In this document: in pieces, positions 1 through 7,225 of the stretch
Layout of the letters: each line of letters starts with the position of its first letter
Numbering within the stretch: position 1 is the first letter of the stretch
Source: a virus
IMG/VR virus record: IMGVR_UViG_3300026094_000021
Span: 1 to 30,890 of that record
DNA: 30,890 nt
Strand: one strand, 5' to 3'
Made by a program: the position numbers and the translations under genes
The notes under the pieces: generated by a model
What the model was told of the DNA's origin: nothing
What the model saw: the letters and a program-made list of their open reading frames with translations, nothing else
Databases searched by the model: none

Positions 1-192
1 GGCCCAGTCCGTTCTGACAACGGTTTCGAGGGCGACGTTACTGGTAGCGTAACTGCTACTGATCTCACCACGACTGGCACCGTCACGATTGATGGCACCA
101 CCATTATCATTTCTGATCTCCCAACGACTGATCCGGGCGTTGCGGGACAGTTGTACAGTGACGCTGGCGTGCTTACGGTCTCCGCTGGTTAA
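1..192 (+). CDS. Phage structural protein, C-terminal fragment (5' end outside window)
   Basis: Frame 1 is open from the first base of the window to a TAA at 190-192, giving 63 residues of a C-terminus. The visible part is Thr/Gly/Val-rich with beta-strand character, including a 'VTGSVTATDL' run, and ends in 'GVAGQLYSDAGVLTVSAG'. Endings of the form 'DPGVAGQLxxDxGVLxVSAG' are familiar from capsid-region and decoration proteins of marine phages, so a virion protein is likely. Only the tail is seen, so it could be a major capsid protein or an appended decoration gene. A strong Shine-Dalgarno (AGGAGG) for the next gene follows directly. Confidence 0.6.
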   Translation, partial: GPVRSDNGFEGDVTGSVTATDLTTTGTVTIDGTTIIISDLPTTDPGVAGQLYSDAGVLTVSAG

Positions 193-204
193 TAGGAGGC
201 CATC

Positions 205-489
205 ATGGCAGGCATGCACTCAGATGGTAAGGCGACAACGCTAACGGCATCAGGCGATGTTTTTGGCGGTCCTGCTCGTATTGCGACGTTGTATTTCGTA
301 GCAAGTGGCACTGCAGGTAGCATTGTAATTCGAGATGGTGGAGCTACTGGCCCTGTTCTTTTGGAATTAGCTACCCCCGCAGATGAGTCCGCTCACGGTG
401 TGGAGTTTTACTACACCCCTATCCGTTGCGAGGCCAACCCTTATGTCGCGTTGACCAATGTTACGTCCGCGACGTTTTTCTACTACTAG
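205..489 (+). CDS. Small virion (possible capsid decoration) protein, 94 aa
   Basis: The start ATG at 205 follows AGGAGGC with good spacing. The 94-residue product is beta-rich, without membrane segments or cysteine pairs; it begins 'MAGMHSDGKATTLTASGDV' and ends '...TNVTSATFFYY'. The pattern (a GPARI..YFVASGTAGSI core, 'RDGGATGP', then 'ALTNVTS' near the end) looks like a small beta-sandwich found next to capsid genes in marine phages. I infer a decoration or head-completion role from fold type and position between a structural protein and the neck genes. No enzyme motif is present. Function is not proven by the sequence. Confidence 0.6.
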   Translation: MAGMHSDGKATTLTASGDVFGGPARIATLYFVASGTAGSIVIRDGGATGPVLLELATPADESAHGVEFYYTPIRCEANPYVALTNVTSATFFYY

Positions 490-501
490 AGGGAGCTATC
501 A

Positions 502-1041
502 ATGCCGATAGGTAAGTCTAGTAAAAGCCGCAGCCGCCCTGATGCGGCGGAGCAGCAAGAAATTGAAAGTTTGCAGAAGCAGATGAAGCGTCAACGAGAT
601 GCTGGCAACGACAAACGTGCAAACGAACTTATGGACCGCATTCAAAATTTGGCTGCGGACGCTTACGAAAAGCGCAAAAGCGCGGGCTACAAAAGAGGTG
701 GCAAAGTGAATCGCTCAAACATGAATATGCAGATGACTCGTGGCGACAAAATGGACGACGAGAACAAAAACGCCAGCAAGAAAAAAATGGCGCGTGGCGG
801 CATGGCTAGTGATGATGACAAGAAAAAGAAAATGGCGCGTGGCGGCATGACCAAAAAGAAAATGGCTCGTGGCGGCATGGCTGGTGACGACGACAAGAAA
901 AAGATGATGCGCGGTGGCATGACCAACGGCAAGAAAAAGATGATGCGCGGTGGCAAAGTAGACAAGAAGTCTTCAGGCAACGGTAAAGCTAAAGGCGTGG
1001 GCGCTGCGACTCAGGGCGTGCGTAAGGCTAAGATTTACTAG
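502..1041 (+). CDS. Lys/Met/Gly-rich RGG-repeat protein, 179 aa
   Basis: I know no function for this gene. Residues about 15-50 form a charged, heptad-like helix (probable coiled coil). Residues 93-153 are five near-copies of a block built from a lysine run followed by M-A/M-R-G-G-M/K, spaced by short acidic stretches (DDDKK). An earlier single 'YKRGGKV' sits at residues 63-69. The C-terminus 'KGVGAATQGVRKAKIY' is nearly repeated at the end of the next gene. The protein is extremely basic, with RGG boxes typical of nucleic-acid-binding disordered regions, so a role in DNA condensation or packaging is plausible but inferred. RBS GGAG precedes the ATG. Confidence 0.75.
   Translation: MPIGKSSKSRSRPDAAEQQEIESLQKQMKRQRDAGNDKRANELMDRIQNLAADAYEKRKSAGYKRGGKVNRSNMNMQMTRGDKMDDENKNASKKKMARGGMASDDDKKKKMARGGMTKKKMARGGMAGDDDKKKMMRGGMTNGKKKMMRGGKVDKKSSGNGKAKGVGAATQGVRKAKIY
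778..960 (+). repeat. In-frame repeat array coding for KKKMARGGM-type blocks
   Basis: Five degenerate copies of a lysine-run plus M-A/M-R-G-G block lie in frame inside the 179-residue protein (residues 93-153). Both the copies and the spacers (DDDK, TNG, TKK) vary, so this is an old or diversifying repeat. At DNA level the recurring core is 'aagaaaatggcgcgtggcgg' and variants of it. Confidence 0.8.
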
Positions 1042-1050
1042 GAGTCTGCC

Positions 1051-1374
1051 ATGAAAGTAGGTGATATATCCCCCCTTGGAGCGATGGTAACGGGCGAAGG
1101 CGAGATAGCAGAGCTTATGCGCGACGGCGGCGGGCTTATGGCTGTTGCTAAAAATCTAACCGACGACGAAGAAGAAAAGAAAAACCAACAAGCGGTTAAA
1201 GGCCCTCGCCGTGCACGAGGCGGCGGTCAAGGCCAAAGGCAAGGCCCTCGCCGTGCCATGAAACGTGGCGGTAAGGTTGATAAAAATGGTTCCAAGTCCA
1301 AGTCTAAACCCAAAGCCAAAATTAAAGGCGCAGGCGTTGAGACTAAAGGCTTACGCAAGGCTAAAATGTACTAA
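1051..1374 (+). CDS. Basic RGG-containing protein paired with the previous gene, 107 aa
   Basis: The start ATG follows AGGAG. The N-terminal 45 residues are not basic ('MKVGDISPLGAMVTGEGEI...MRDGGG') and end in an acidic DDEEE patch. The second half is highly basic, with a duplicated 'GPRRA' separated by a Gly/Gln-rich 'RGGGQGQRQ', then 'MKRGGKVDKNG', a KSKSKPKAK run and the tail 'KGAGVETKGLRKAKMY'. That tail matches the end of the upstream protein at most positions, so the two genes are probably related by duplication or selected for a common tail function. Function unknown; a DNA-associated virion role is inferred. The stop overlaps the next start (TAATG). Confidence 0.7.
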   Translation: MKVGDISPLGAMVTGEGEIAELMRDGGGLMAVAKNLTDDEEEKKNQQAVKGPRRARGGGQGQRQGPRRAMKRGGKVDKNGSKSKSKPKAKIKGAGVETKGLRKAKMY

Positions 1375-2039
1375 TGTCTACTAGCGGCACCACTGACTTC
1401 AAGCTTGACGTTTCCGATGTGATCGAGGAGGCTTACGAGCTCCTCGGTCTTGAAATGCGCACGGGGTATGACGCACGTAAAGCACGGCGTAGCCTCAATG
1501 TGATGTTTCAGGACTGGACTAACCGAGGGGTTAACCTTTGGAAAGTTGCACAGGCCACAGAACCGATGGTTCAGGGACAACGTCAGTACCAGATGAACGT
1601 CGAGGACATCGACGTGCTTGAGTCAGTCGTCCGCCGGGACGGCACTGATTTTACGCTTGAGCGGATTACGCGAGAGGATTACCTGAACCTGCCTCAAAAA
1701 GAGCAGACCGGACGCCCTACGCAGATTTATGTTGAGCGCACAGCGGTGCCTAGCTTTTATGTTTGGCCGACACCTGAGAACAATACGGACGCGGTGATTA
1801 GTTATCGCATTCAACGGATTCAGGATGCCAACACGCTGACTAATGATGTCGATGTGCCGAGTCGGTTTATTCCGCCTATGGTCACGGGGCTGGCGTATTA
1901 TCTGGCGATGAAGTCTGCGCCTGAACGCGCGCAGGCTATGAAAGCTGTGTACGAGGAAGACTTTGCTCGTGCGGCGGACGAAGATAGTGAGCGGGGCTCG
2001 CTCCACATACGACCCAGCTTTCGTTCTTACGGGTACTGA
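1374..2039 (+). CDS. Head-tail adaptor / P22 gp4-like neck protein, 221 aa
   Basis: The length and pattern fit the P22 gp4-like family of packaged-DNA-stabilising or neck adaptors, which form a ring below the portal and close the filled head. The N-terminal half has helical segments ('VIEEAYELLGLEMRTGYDA', 'ARRSLNVMFQDWTNRGVNLW'). A short strand-rich part follows with a motif of the form 'REDYLNLPQKEQTGRPTQIY' and 'FYVWPTP', then a C-terminal helix that begins 'DVPSRFIPPMVTGLAYYLA'. The start overlaps the previous stop as TAATG, so translation is probably coupled. Position after capsid-region genes and before a second adaptor supports the call; assignment is by motif memory only. Confidence 0.75.
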   Translation: MSTSGTTDFKLDVSDVIEEAYELLGLEMRTGYDARKARRSLNVMFQDWTNRGVNLWKVAQATEPMVQGQRQYQMNVEDIDVLESVVRRDGTDFTLERITREDYLNLPQKEQTGRPTQIYVERTAVPSFYVWPTPENNTDAVISYRIQRIQDANTLTNDVDVPSRFIPPMVTGLAYYLAMKSAPERAQAMKAVYEEDFARAADEDSERGSLHIRPSFRSYGY

Positions 2040-2041
2040 TC

Positions 2042-2296
2042 GTGGGTAACTTTGCTTCAGGTAAATACGCTCTTGCCCTCTGTGATCGTTGCGGGTTTGA
2101 GTATAAGTACCTTCAGATTCGCGAAGAGTGGAATGGCTCACGTGTATGTCCTGAGTGCTATGAGTCCAAGCACCCGCAGTTAGAGCCGCCGTTTGCTAAA
2201 GCAGACGCAGAAGCGCTACGCCATGCACGGCCAGCGCGAGAAGAGCCGCCGGTCGACACGACCGAGTACGATGACTTTTTAGATAGGTTGCCCTAA
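2042..2296 (+). CDS. Small zinc-ribbon-like phage protein, 84 aa (GTG start)
   Basis: The protein carries two CxxC pairs, C14/C17 ('CDRC') and C36/C39 ('CPEC'), about 19 residues apart, a classic zinc-ribbon arrangement, followed by 'YESKHPQ'. The C-terminal half is Pro/Glu-rich and ends in an acidic 'EYDDFLDRLP'. The GTG at 2042 is chosen because it lies two bases after the previous stop and no ATG occurs before the first cysteines. Small proteins of this pattern sit between neck genes in many marine phages. A structural zinc site is inferred; the biological role is unknown. The stop overlaps the next ATG. Confidence 0.7.
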   Translation: MGNFASGKYALALCDRCGFEYKYLQIREEWNGSRVCPECYESKHPQLEPPFAKADAEALRHARPAREEPPVDTTEYDDFLDRLP

Positions 2297-2928
2297 TGGC
2301 TGGTTATACTTATACAACGTTGCGGCAGGCGATTCAGGATTACACGGACAACACAGAAACAACGTTCGTTAACAACCTTGATCGTTTTATAGAAACTGCC
2401 GAAGAGCGAATCCTTAAGTCTGTTCCGCTTGAAGTGTTTCGTAAAAATGCCGAGACAAACATTGTAGCGGGCAATAAGTACGTACCCAAGCCTACGGATT
2501 GGTTGTATTCGTTTTCCCTGTCGATTGGTTCGGGAGACAGCAAAGAGTTTTTGCTAAACAAAGACACAAATTTTATTCAGGAGTTTTGGCCCGATGCGAG
2601 TGAGACTGAGTTTCCTCGCTACTACGCTGACTTTGATCTGGACAATTTTATTGTCGCGCCAACGCCGGATAACAGCTACAACGCTGAACTGCATTATTTT
2701 TACCGTCCGGTTTCGCTTGTTGATGAGCCCTCGGGCGTGACATGGCTAAGCGAGAATGCTTCTACTGTAATGTTGTACGGCTCGTTAGTGGAAGCTTACA
2801 TCTTTATGAAAGGCGAGTCAGACATGATTAGCGCCTACGACCAAAGGTTCACTCAAGCGTTGAGCACATTAAACGGTTATGCTCAAGCTGCCGAAGGACT
2901 AGATTTTTACCGCCGGAGTAAAGACTAA
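2296..2928 (+). CDS. Phage neck adaptor protein, SU10-adaptor-like, 210 aa
   Basis: The pattern fits the adaptor family of short-tailed phages such as SU10. An N-terminal helix 'YTTLRQAIQDYTDNTETTF' is followed by 'FIETAEERILKSVPLEVFRK'. A strand-rich middle contains 'YVPKPTDWLYSFSLSI', 'FPRYYADFDLDNFIVAPTPD' and 'LHYFYRP'. A C-terminal helical pair follows ('MLYGSLVEAYIFMKGESDMI', '...AYDQRFTQALSTLNGYA'). This fold makes the ring that joins portal and tail hub. It is the second adaptor-type gene in the cluster, which is common in podoviruses. Translation is coupled by TAATG overlaps on both sides. Confidence 0.78.
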   Translation: MAGYTYTTLRQAIQDYTDNTETTFVNNLDRFIETAEERILKSVPLEVFRKNAETNIVAGNKYVPKPTDWLYSFSLSIGSGDSKEFLLNKDTNFIQEFWPDASETEFPRYYADFDLDNFIVAPTPDNSYNAELHYFYRPVSLVDEPSGVTWLSENASTVMLYGSLVEAYIFMKGESDMISAYDQRFTQALSTLNGYAQAAEGLDFYRRSKD

Positions 2929-3218
2929 TGTTTGAGGTTCACGTAGGCAATAAACCTTTTGACGTAAAGGTTGCTACAACGAACAACCGAGGGTTTACCC
3001 CGGAAGAACTTGCCGATCAAGCGGTAGAAAAAATTGTGTCGGTATCAAATGATGCTGACCCAGTGCTGCGTGAGCAGGCTCACGTTTTTAAGGGGCGTAT
3101 CCGCAATCTGCTGGTACAATATATGCAACAGGCCGCGAAAAGCGACAGAACAACTGTTCGTGCAGCCTTACACTCATCGGGCCATTCTGATTTGGCTGAC
3201 ATGATCTGGAGACTTTGA
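2928..3218 (+). CDS. Small helical protein of the neck cluster, 96 aa
   Basis: Not assigned to a named family. The N-terminus is strand-like ('MFEVHVGNKPFDVKVATTNN'). It is followed by helices containing 'FTPEELADQAVEKIV', 'DPVLREQAHVFKGRIRNLL', 'VQYMQQAAKSDRTTV' and 'SGHSDLADMIWRL'. Proteins of this size and pattern recur beside neck adaptors in marine phages. The helical 'REQAxxFKxRIxxLLVxYMxQA' section could pack against another subunit. The start overlaps the previous stop (TAATG), and the next start lies one base after its stop. It probably belongs to head completion, by context only. Confidence 0.65.
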   Translation: MFEVHVGNKPFDVKVATTNNRGFTPEELADQAVEKIVSVSNDADPVLREQAHVFKGRIRNLLVQYMQQAAKSDRTTVRAALHSSGHSDLADMIWRL

Positions 3219-3219
3219 C

Positions 3220-3645
3220 ATGGCTATTACTCAGGCAATGTGCACAAGCTTCAAGAAAGAACTTCTTGAAGGCATTCATGATTTCCGTACGACGGGCGAT
3301 ACTTTTAAACTCGCGCTGTTTACTAGCTCGGCCTCGCTTGACGCGACTACAACGGCGTTTTCGACAACTAATGAAGTTTCGGGAACCGGCTACACGTCAG
3401 GTGGCAACACGCTGACCAATGTAAACCCAACGTCATCAGGCACAACTGCGTTCACCGATTTCGCTGACACGACGTTTAGCTCGGCAACCATCACCGCTGC
3501 AGGTGCTTTGATCTACAACTCGACCGAGTCTGATGCAGCTGTTGCTGTGCTTGATTTTGGTGGCGATAAAACCTCAACCAACGGTGACTTTACAATTCAG
3601 TTCCCGACAGCTGACGCTTCCAACGCCATCATTCGTATCGCTTAA
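3220..3645 (+). CDS. Beta-rich structural protein, 141 aa
   Basis: The protein begins 'MAITQAMCTSFKKELLEGIH', then 'TFKLALFTSSASLDATTTAF', 'EVSGTGYTSGGNTLTNV', and ends with a strand-rich section and 'NAIIRIA'. This 'CTSFKxELLxGxHxF...TFKxALFT..' pattern is a recurrent family in marine phage structural modules, where it lies between neck and fibre genes. It is Ser/Thr/Gly-rich with no membrane segment or cysteine pair. A virion (tail or fibre-attachment) role is inferred from family recurrence and place. An RBS-like CTGGAGA precedes the ATG. Confidence 0.7.
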   Translation: MAITQAMCTSFKKELLEGIHDFRTTGDTFKLALFTSSASLDATTTAFSTTNEVSGTGYTSGGNTLTNVNPTSSGTTAFTDFADTTFSSATITAAGALIYNSTESDAAVAVLDFGGDKTSTNGDFTIQFPTADASNAIIRIA

Positions 3646-3656
3646 GGAGAACCCTT

Positions 3657-6383
3657 ATGGCTTTGGTGTTAGCAGATCGCGTCAAAGAGACGACGAACAC
3701 AACGGGCACGGGCAATGTAACGCTTAACGGCGCGGCCACTGGTTTTACTGGCTTCGCTGATGCTGTTGGTGATGGCAATACTACGTATTACGCTATCTCG
3801 TCTGCGCTTGGCAGTGAGTTTGAAGTTGGTATTGGCACCTACACGCTGTCCACGGACACGCTGAGCCGAGATACGGTTCTGGCCTCGTCAAACAGCGGCT
3901 CGCTCGTTAATTTCTCTGCTGGCACTAAAGATGTATACGTCGTATATCCAGCGGATAAGTCGGTTTACAAAGATGAGTCCGGCGTAGTTCCTGCGACCAC
4001 GTTTGATAGCGTTGCAATGACCTCGGGCACGGTGGCTAACCAGCCCACCACTGCTACACAGATTGCCAACAAGCACTACGTTGACACTATTGCATCTGCG
4101 GGTATTCACTACCATAACCCTGTCCGTGTAGAGACGCCTGATTCAGAAGGCAACATTAACGCTACCTACGATAACGGTACTAGTGGGGTGGGGGCGACGC
4201 TGACTAATGCGGGCACGCAAGCAGCGCTTGTTATTGACGGAGTTACGCTAGACGTTGGTGATCGCGTTCTAATCTACAATCAGACGGATGCCACGGAAAA
4301 CGGCGTTTACGAAGTTACTGACACTGGGTCTGTGTCTACTAACTGGGTCCTGACTAGAACAACGGATACTGACTCTTACGGCCCCAGTGACCCGGACGCA
4401 CTGGGTCAGGGCGATGCGTTTTTTGTCACCGAAGGTGATACCGGAGCGGGCGAGCTGTATGTTTGCACCGTTGAAGGCACAATTACTTTCGGCACTACAA
4501 ACATTACGTTTTCTCAGGTGGCTGCTACAGCGGTCTACTCCGCAGGCACTGGCCTTGATTTGACTGGCACTGAGTTTAGCCTTGATAAGCTTGGCATTGA
4601 AGACTTAACGGACCCCGGTGCGGACCGCATTCTGTTCTACGATAACTCGGCGGCCAGCACTGAGTGGTTGACGGTTGGTTCTAACCTGACATTGTCGGGG
4701 ACTACGTTATCTGCGGACACTCAATCTCCTGTAGCGGGGACTGCTATTGATGTCTCGGGAACGACGGTTAATCTTGATCTCTCAGAGCTGACTACCTCTA
4801 CGAGCAATGCCGACGGCGACTTTTTCGTCGTAGTTGACGATGCCAACGGCCAGCACAAGCTCAACAAATCTGACATTAACGTATCGGAGTTCAACAACGA
4901 CGCTGGCTACACCAGCGGCAACGACACGATTACGCTTTCTGGCGACGTGACAGGCTCAGGAACGACGAGCATTGCTGTTACAGTCCAAGACGATAGCCAT
5001 AATCACATCATCTCAAATGTCGATGGGCTGCAGAGTGCGTTGGACGGTAAAGTCCCAACATCTCGTTCGATCACCACAGGCACTGGGCTTAGCGGGGGCG
5101 GTAACTTAAGTGCGGACCGCACATTTTCGGTCGATCTTGACCAGCTCTCTTCTTCAGTCACTGATGCAGATGGTGACTTTTTCGTGGTCGTGGACGATGT
5201 TGGTGGACAGCACAAGCTAAACAAGACGGACATCAATGTCGGCGGGTTTAATAACGACGTCGGCTACCTAACTCAGAACGACACGATTTCGCTGAGCGGA
5301 GACGTCACAGGCTCTGGGCGCGATTCTATCGTGGTGTCGGTTAACGACGACAGCCACAACCACACGGGTTCTACAATTAGTGGGCTTGGCACGAGTAACT
5401 TCGCAGGCTCTGCTTTACAGACAAGCGCTGAAGGGTTTAGCGATAGCAACACAATAATCATGACTGCTGCTGCGGTTAATGATCGAATTGAGTCGTTTGG
5501 GTACAGCACGACTACCGGCACAGTGACAAGCGTCGCGGTATCTGCGGGAACTGGCCTGAGCGGCGGGGGCACAGTTACTAGTTCGGGCACGATTAGTCTT
5601 AATGTTGACCTCAATGAGCTTGGGTCGTCGACAAGCAACTCAGACGGTGATTTCTTCGCTGTCGTTGACTCAGCTGATGGCTCTCAGCACAAACTGTCTA
5701 AGGGCAGTATTGCCATCTCAGGGTTTAATAACGACGCTGGGTATTTAACGTCAGAATCGGACACCCTTGACTCCGTGACGGATCGTGGGGCGAGTACGAC
5801 GAACAGTATCACTGTTGGCGGGGCCACAGTTAATGGCAACATCTCAGTTACAGGCACTGTTGATGGTCGAGACATTGCCTCGGACGGCTCAAAACTAGAC
5901 GGAATAGAGTCAAGCGCAACTGCTGACCAGACGATCACTGCAGGTTCTGGTCTCACCGGCGGCGGCACAGGCAACGTCACGCTAAACCACGCTGACACGT
6001 CGTCACAGGGCTCGGTGAATAATTCTGGCAATACGTTTGTTCAAGATATCACGCTTGATACTTATGGGCATATCACGAGCGTCAATTCCGCTTCTGTGTC
6101 GTCCGTTCCCATTACAACCTCAGACACTCCTCCCAGTTCTCCGTCTGACGGCACGCTGTGGTGGGACTCGTCAGGCGGCGTTCTATACGTCTACTACACA
6201 GACGCAGACTCATCTCAGTGGGTCCCTGCTACTCCTGCCCTGAAAGGTGCGGATGGTGCGGATGGTGCGGATGGTGCGGATGGTGCGGATGGTGCGGATG
6301 CTACGTTTACAGTTCTTACTCAGGCCCAGTATGACGCTCTAAGTCCCCCCACGGCGGGCGTCTTGTACTTGATTGAGGAATAA
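3657..6383 (+). CDS. Large modular tail fibre protein, 908 aa
   Basis: A strong RBS (AAGGAG) precedes ATG 3657. The N-terminus 'MALVLADRVKETTNTTGTGN' with 'LSRDTVLASSNSG' and 'NFSAGTKDVY' is a virion-anchoring domain common to marine phage fibres. A beta domain follows at about residues 150-290 ('IHYHNPVRV...ATLTNAGTQAALVIDG...GDRVLIYNQTD'). Residues about 370-705 hold three repeated modules with 'DGDFFxVVD', 'QHKLxK' and 'FNNDxGY', the first two also ending in 'DDSHNH'; these are linked by 'GTGLSGGG' turns typical of fibre shafts. Six Gly-Ala-Asp triplets (about residues 864-881) form a collagen-like segment before a short C-terminal domain ending 'YDALSPPTAGVLYLIEE'. It has no S74 chaperone of its own. 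It probably forms a trimeric host-recognition fibre. Confidence 0.82.
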   Translation: MALVLADRVKETTNTTGTGNVTLNGAATGFTGFADAVGDGNTTYYAISSALGSEFEVGIGTYTLSTDTLSRDTVLASSNSGSLVNFSAGTKDVYVVYPADKSVYKDESGVVPATTFDSVAMTSGTVANQPTTATQIANKHYVDTIASAGIHYHNPVRVETPDSEGNINATYDNGTSGVGATLTNAGTQAALVIDGVTLDVGDRVLIYNQTDATENGVYEVTDTGSVSTNWVLTRTTDTDSYGPSDPDALGQGDAFFVTEGDTGAGELYVCTVEGTITFGTTNITFSQVAATAVYSAGTGLDLTGTEFSLDKLGIEDLTDPGADRILFYDNSAASTEWLTVGSNLTLSGTTLSADTQSPVAGTAIDVSGTTVNLDLSELTTSTSNADGDFFVVVDDANGQHKLNKSDINVSEFNNDAGYTSGNDTITLSGDVTGSGTTSIAVTVQDDSHNHIISNVDGLQSALDGKVPTSRSITTGTGLSGGGNLSADRTFSVDLDQLSSSVTDADGDFFVVVDDVGGQHKLNKTDINVGGFNNDVGYLTQNDTISLSGDVTGSGRDSIVVSVNDDSHNHTGSTISGLGTSNFAGSALQTSAEGFSDSNTIIMTAAAVNDRIESFGYSTTTGTVTSVAVSAGTGLSGGGTVTSSGTISLNVDLNELGSSTSNSDGDFFAVVDSADGSQHKLSKGSIAISGFNNDAGYLTSESDTLDSVTDRGASTTNSITVGGATVNGNISVTGTVDGRDIASDGSKLDGIESSATADQTITAGSGLTGGGTGNVTLNHADTSSQGSVNNSGNTFVQDITLDTYGHITSVNSASVSSVPITTSDTPPSSPSDGTLWWDSSGGVLYVYYTDADSSQWVPATPALKGADGADGADGADGADGADATFTVLTQAQYDALSPPTAGVLYLIEE
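4770..5768 (+). repeat. Three repeated modules inside the large tail fibre
   Basis: Module 1 (4770-5006) and module 2 (5127-5363) are each 237 bases and start 357 bases apart. A shorter third copy starts at about 5601 and runs through 'FNNDAGYLT' to about 5768. Shared landmarks are 'DGDFF.VVD', 'QHKL.K' and 'FNND.GY', plus 'SGDVTGSG' and 'DDSHNH' in the first two. The DNA of the copies is clearly diverged, so the duplication is not recent. Confidence 0.8.
6246..6299 (+). repeat. Six perfect tandem copies of a 9-base unit (Gly-Ala-Asp)
   Basis: The unit 'ggtgcggat' is repeated six times without a change and is in frame with the fibre gene, giving six Gly-Ala-Asp triplets. This is a short collagen-like G-x-y tract near the fibre C-terminus. 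DNA identity of all copies points to recent expansion by slippage. Copy changes would stay in frame. Confidence 0.95.
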
Positions 6384-6385
6384 CG

Positions 6386-7216
6386 ATGCCGTTTAAGGTA
6401 GGCTCAACAAGCATCGGTAAAATCTACGTGGGCAGCACTGCGATAAAAAAAGCCTACATAGATGGGGAGATTGTTTTTAGCACCGGGATTACTGCCACAG
6501 GTGGCACTGTCACTGATATTACTGACGGCGGGGTTGATTATCGGGTTCATACGTTTACCTCTTCTGGAACATTTGAAGTTCTTTCGGGGGAAGGTGAAGT
6601 TGAGTACCTTGTTGTCGCCGGTGGTGGTGGAGGTGGAAACGGTGGCGCTAACGTGGGCGGTGGCGGTGGCGGCGCTGGCGGGGTTTTGCAAGGGAGTGTA
6701 AACACTTCAGTTGGGGCGCAAGCGGTTGTTGTTGGCACAGGTGGAGCGGGGAACGGTGCGAATGGCGGCGACTCTACTTTTGGGAGTTTAATTGCGATTG
6801 GTGGTGGTGGTGCAAACGCTTTTGGAAGTGGCAATGCAGGCGGCTCTGGTGCAGGAGCACCGGGGACAAACAGAAACGCTGGAACAGGGGTGGCTGGGCA
6901 AGGAAATAGTGGCGCTATCGGTAGAGGAACAGTCGGAAACACCACCTGTTCCTCGGGTGGCGGCGGTGGCGCTGGCGGAGCGGGCAGTCAACCTGCAAAC
7001 GTTGACAGTAATGGCGCTGGCGGCGCAGGTATTACATCTTCTATTACTAACACTGCCGTGACGTATGCGGTAGGGGGACAGGGGCGTTCACGTTTTGGGT
7101 TTACACCTACCGCTGCCGCTGCAAATACCGGAAACGGCGGAGAAGGTGGTGGAGGAACAGGGCAATCGGGTGCCAACGGCGGCTCCGGCATCGTTATCAT
7201 AAGGTACCCAATCTAA
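6386..7216 (+). CDS. Glycine-rich tail/adhesin protein, 276 aa
   Basis: The N-terminus 'MPFKVGSTSIGKIYVGSTAI' followed by 'KKAYIDGEIVFS' is a short strand-rich attachment section. A stretch ending 'VEYLVVAGGGGGG' marks the start of a glycine-rich domain (about residues 75-270) of many Gly runs separated by Ala, Ser, Asn and Thr, ending 'GGSGIVIIRYPI'. The 'YLVVAGGGGGG...GSGIVIIRY' frame is a recognised phage glycine-rich domain. In T-even phages such as S16, glycine-rich distal fibre adhesins (gp38) fold into polyglycine-II sandwiches whose loops bind the receptor. A similar adhesin role is inferred here. It lies directly between two fibre proteins. Confidence 0.75.
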   Translation: MPFKVGSTSIGKIYVGSTAIKKAYIDGEIVFSTGITATGGTVTDITDGGVDYRVHTFTSSGTFEVLSGEGEVEYLVVAGGGGGGNGGANVGGGGGGAGGVLQGSVNTSVGAQAVVVGTGGAGNGANGGDSTFGSLIAIGGGGANAFGSGNAGGSGAGAPGTNRNAGTGVAGQGNSGAIGRGTVGNTTCSSGGGGGAGGAGSQPANVDSNGAGGAGITSSITNTAVTYAVGGQGRSRFGFTPTAAAANTGNGGEGGGGTGQSGANGGSGIVIIRYPI

Positions 7217-7225
7217 GGTGCAAAT

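Noticed and set aside
687-980. Minus-strand open frame opposite the RGG-repeat gene
   Set aside because: Its Pro/Phe-rich repeats are the exact complement of the K/M/R/G-G repeats on the plus strand; there is no ribosome site and the direction opposes the operon.
6547-6945. Minus-strand proline-rich open frame
   Set aside because: It is the complement of the Gly codon runs of the polyglycine protein, which naturally read as Pro on the other strand.
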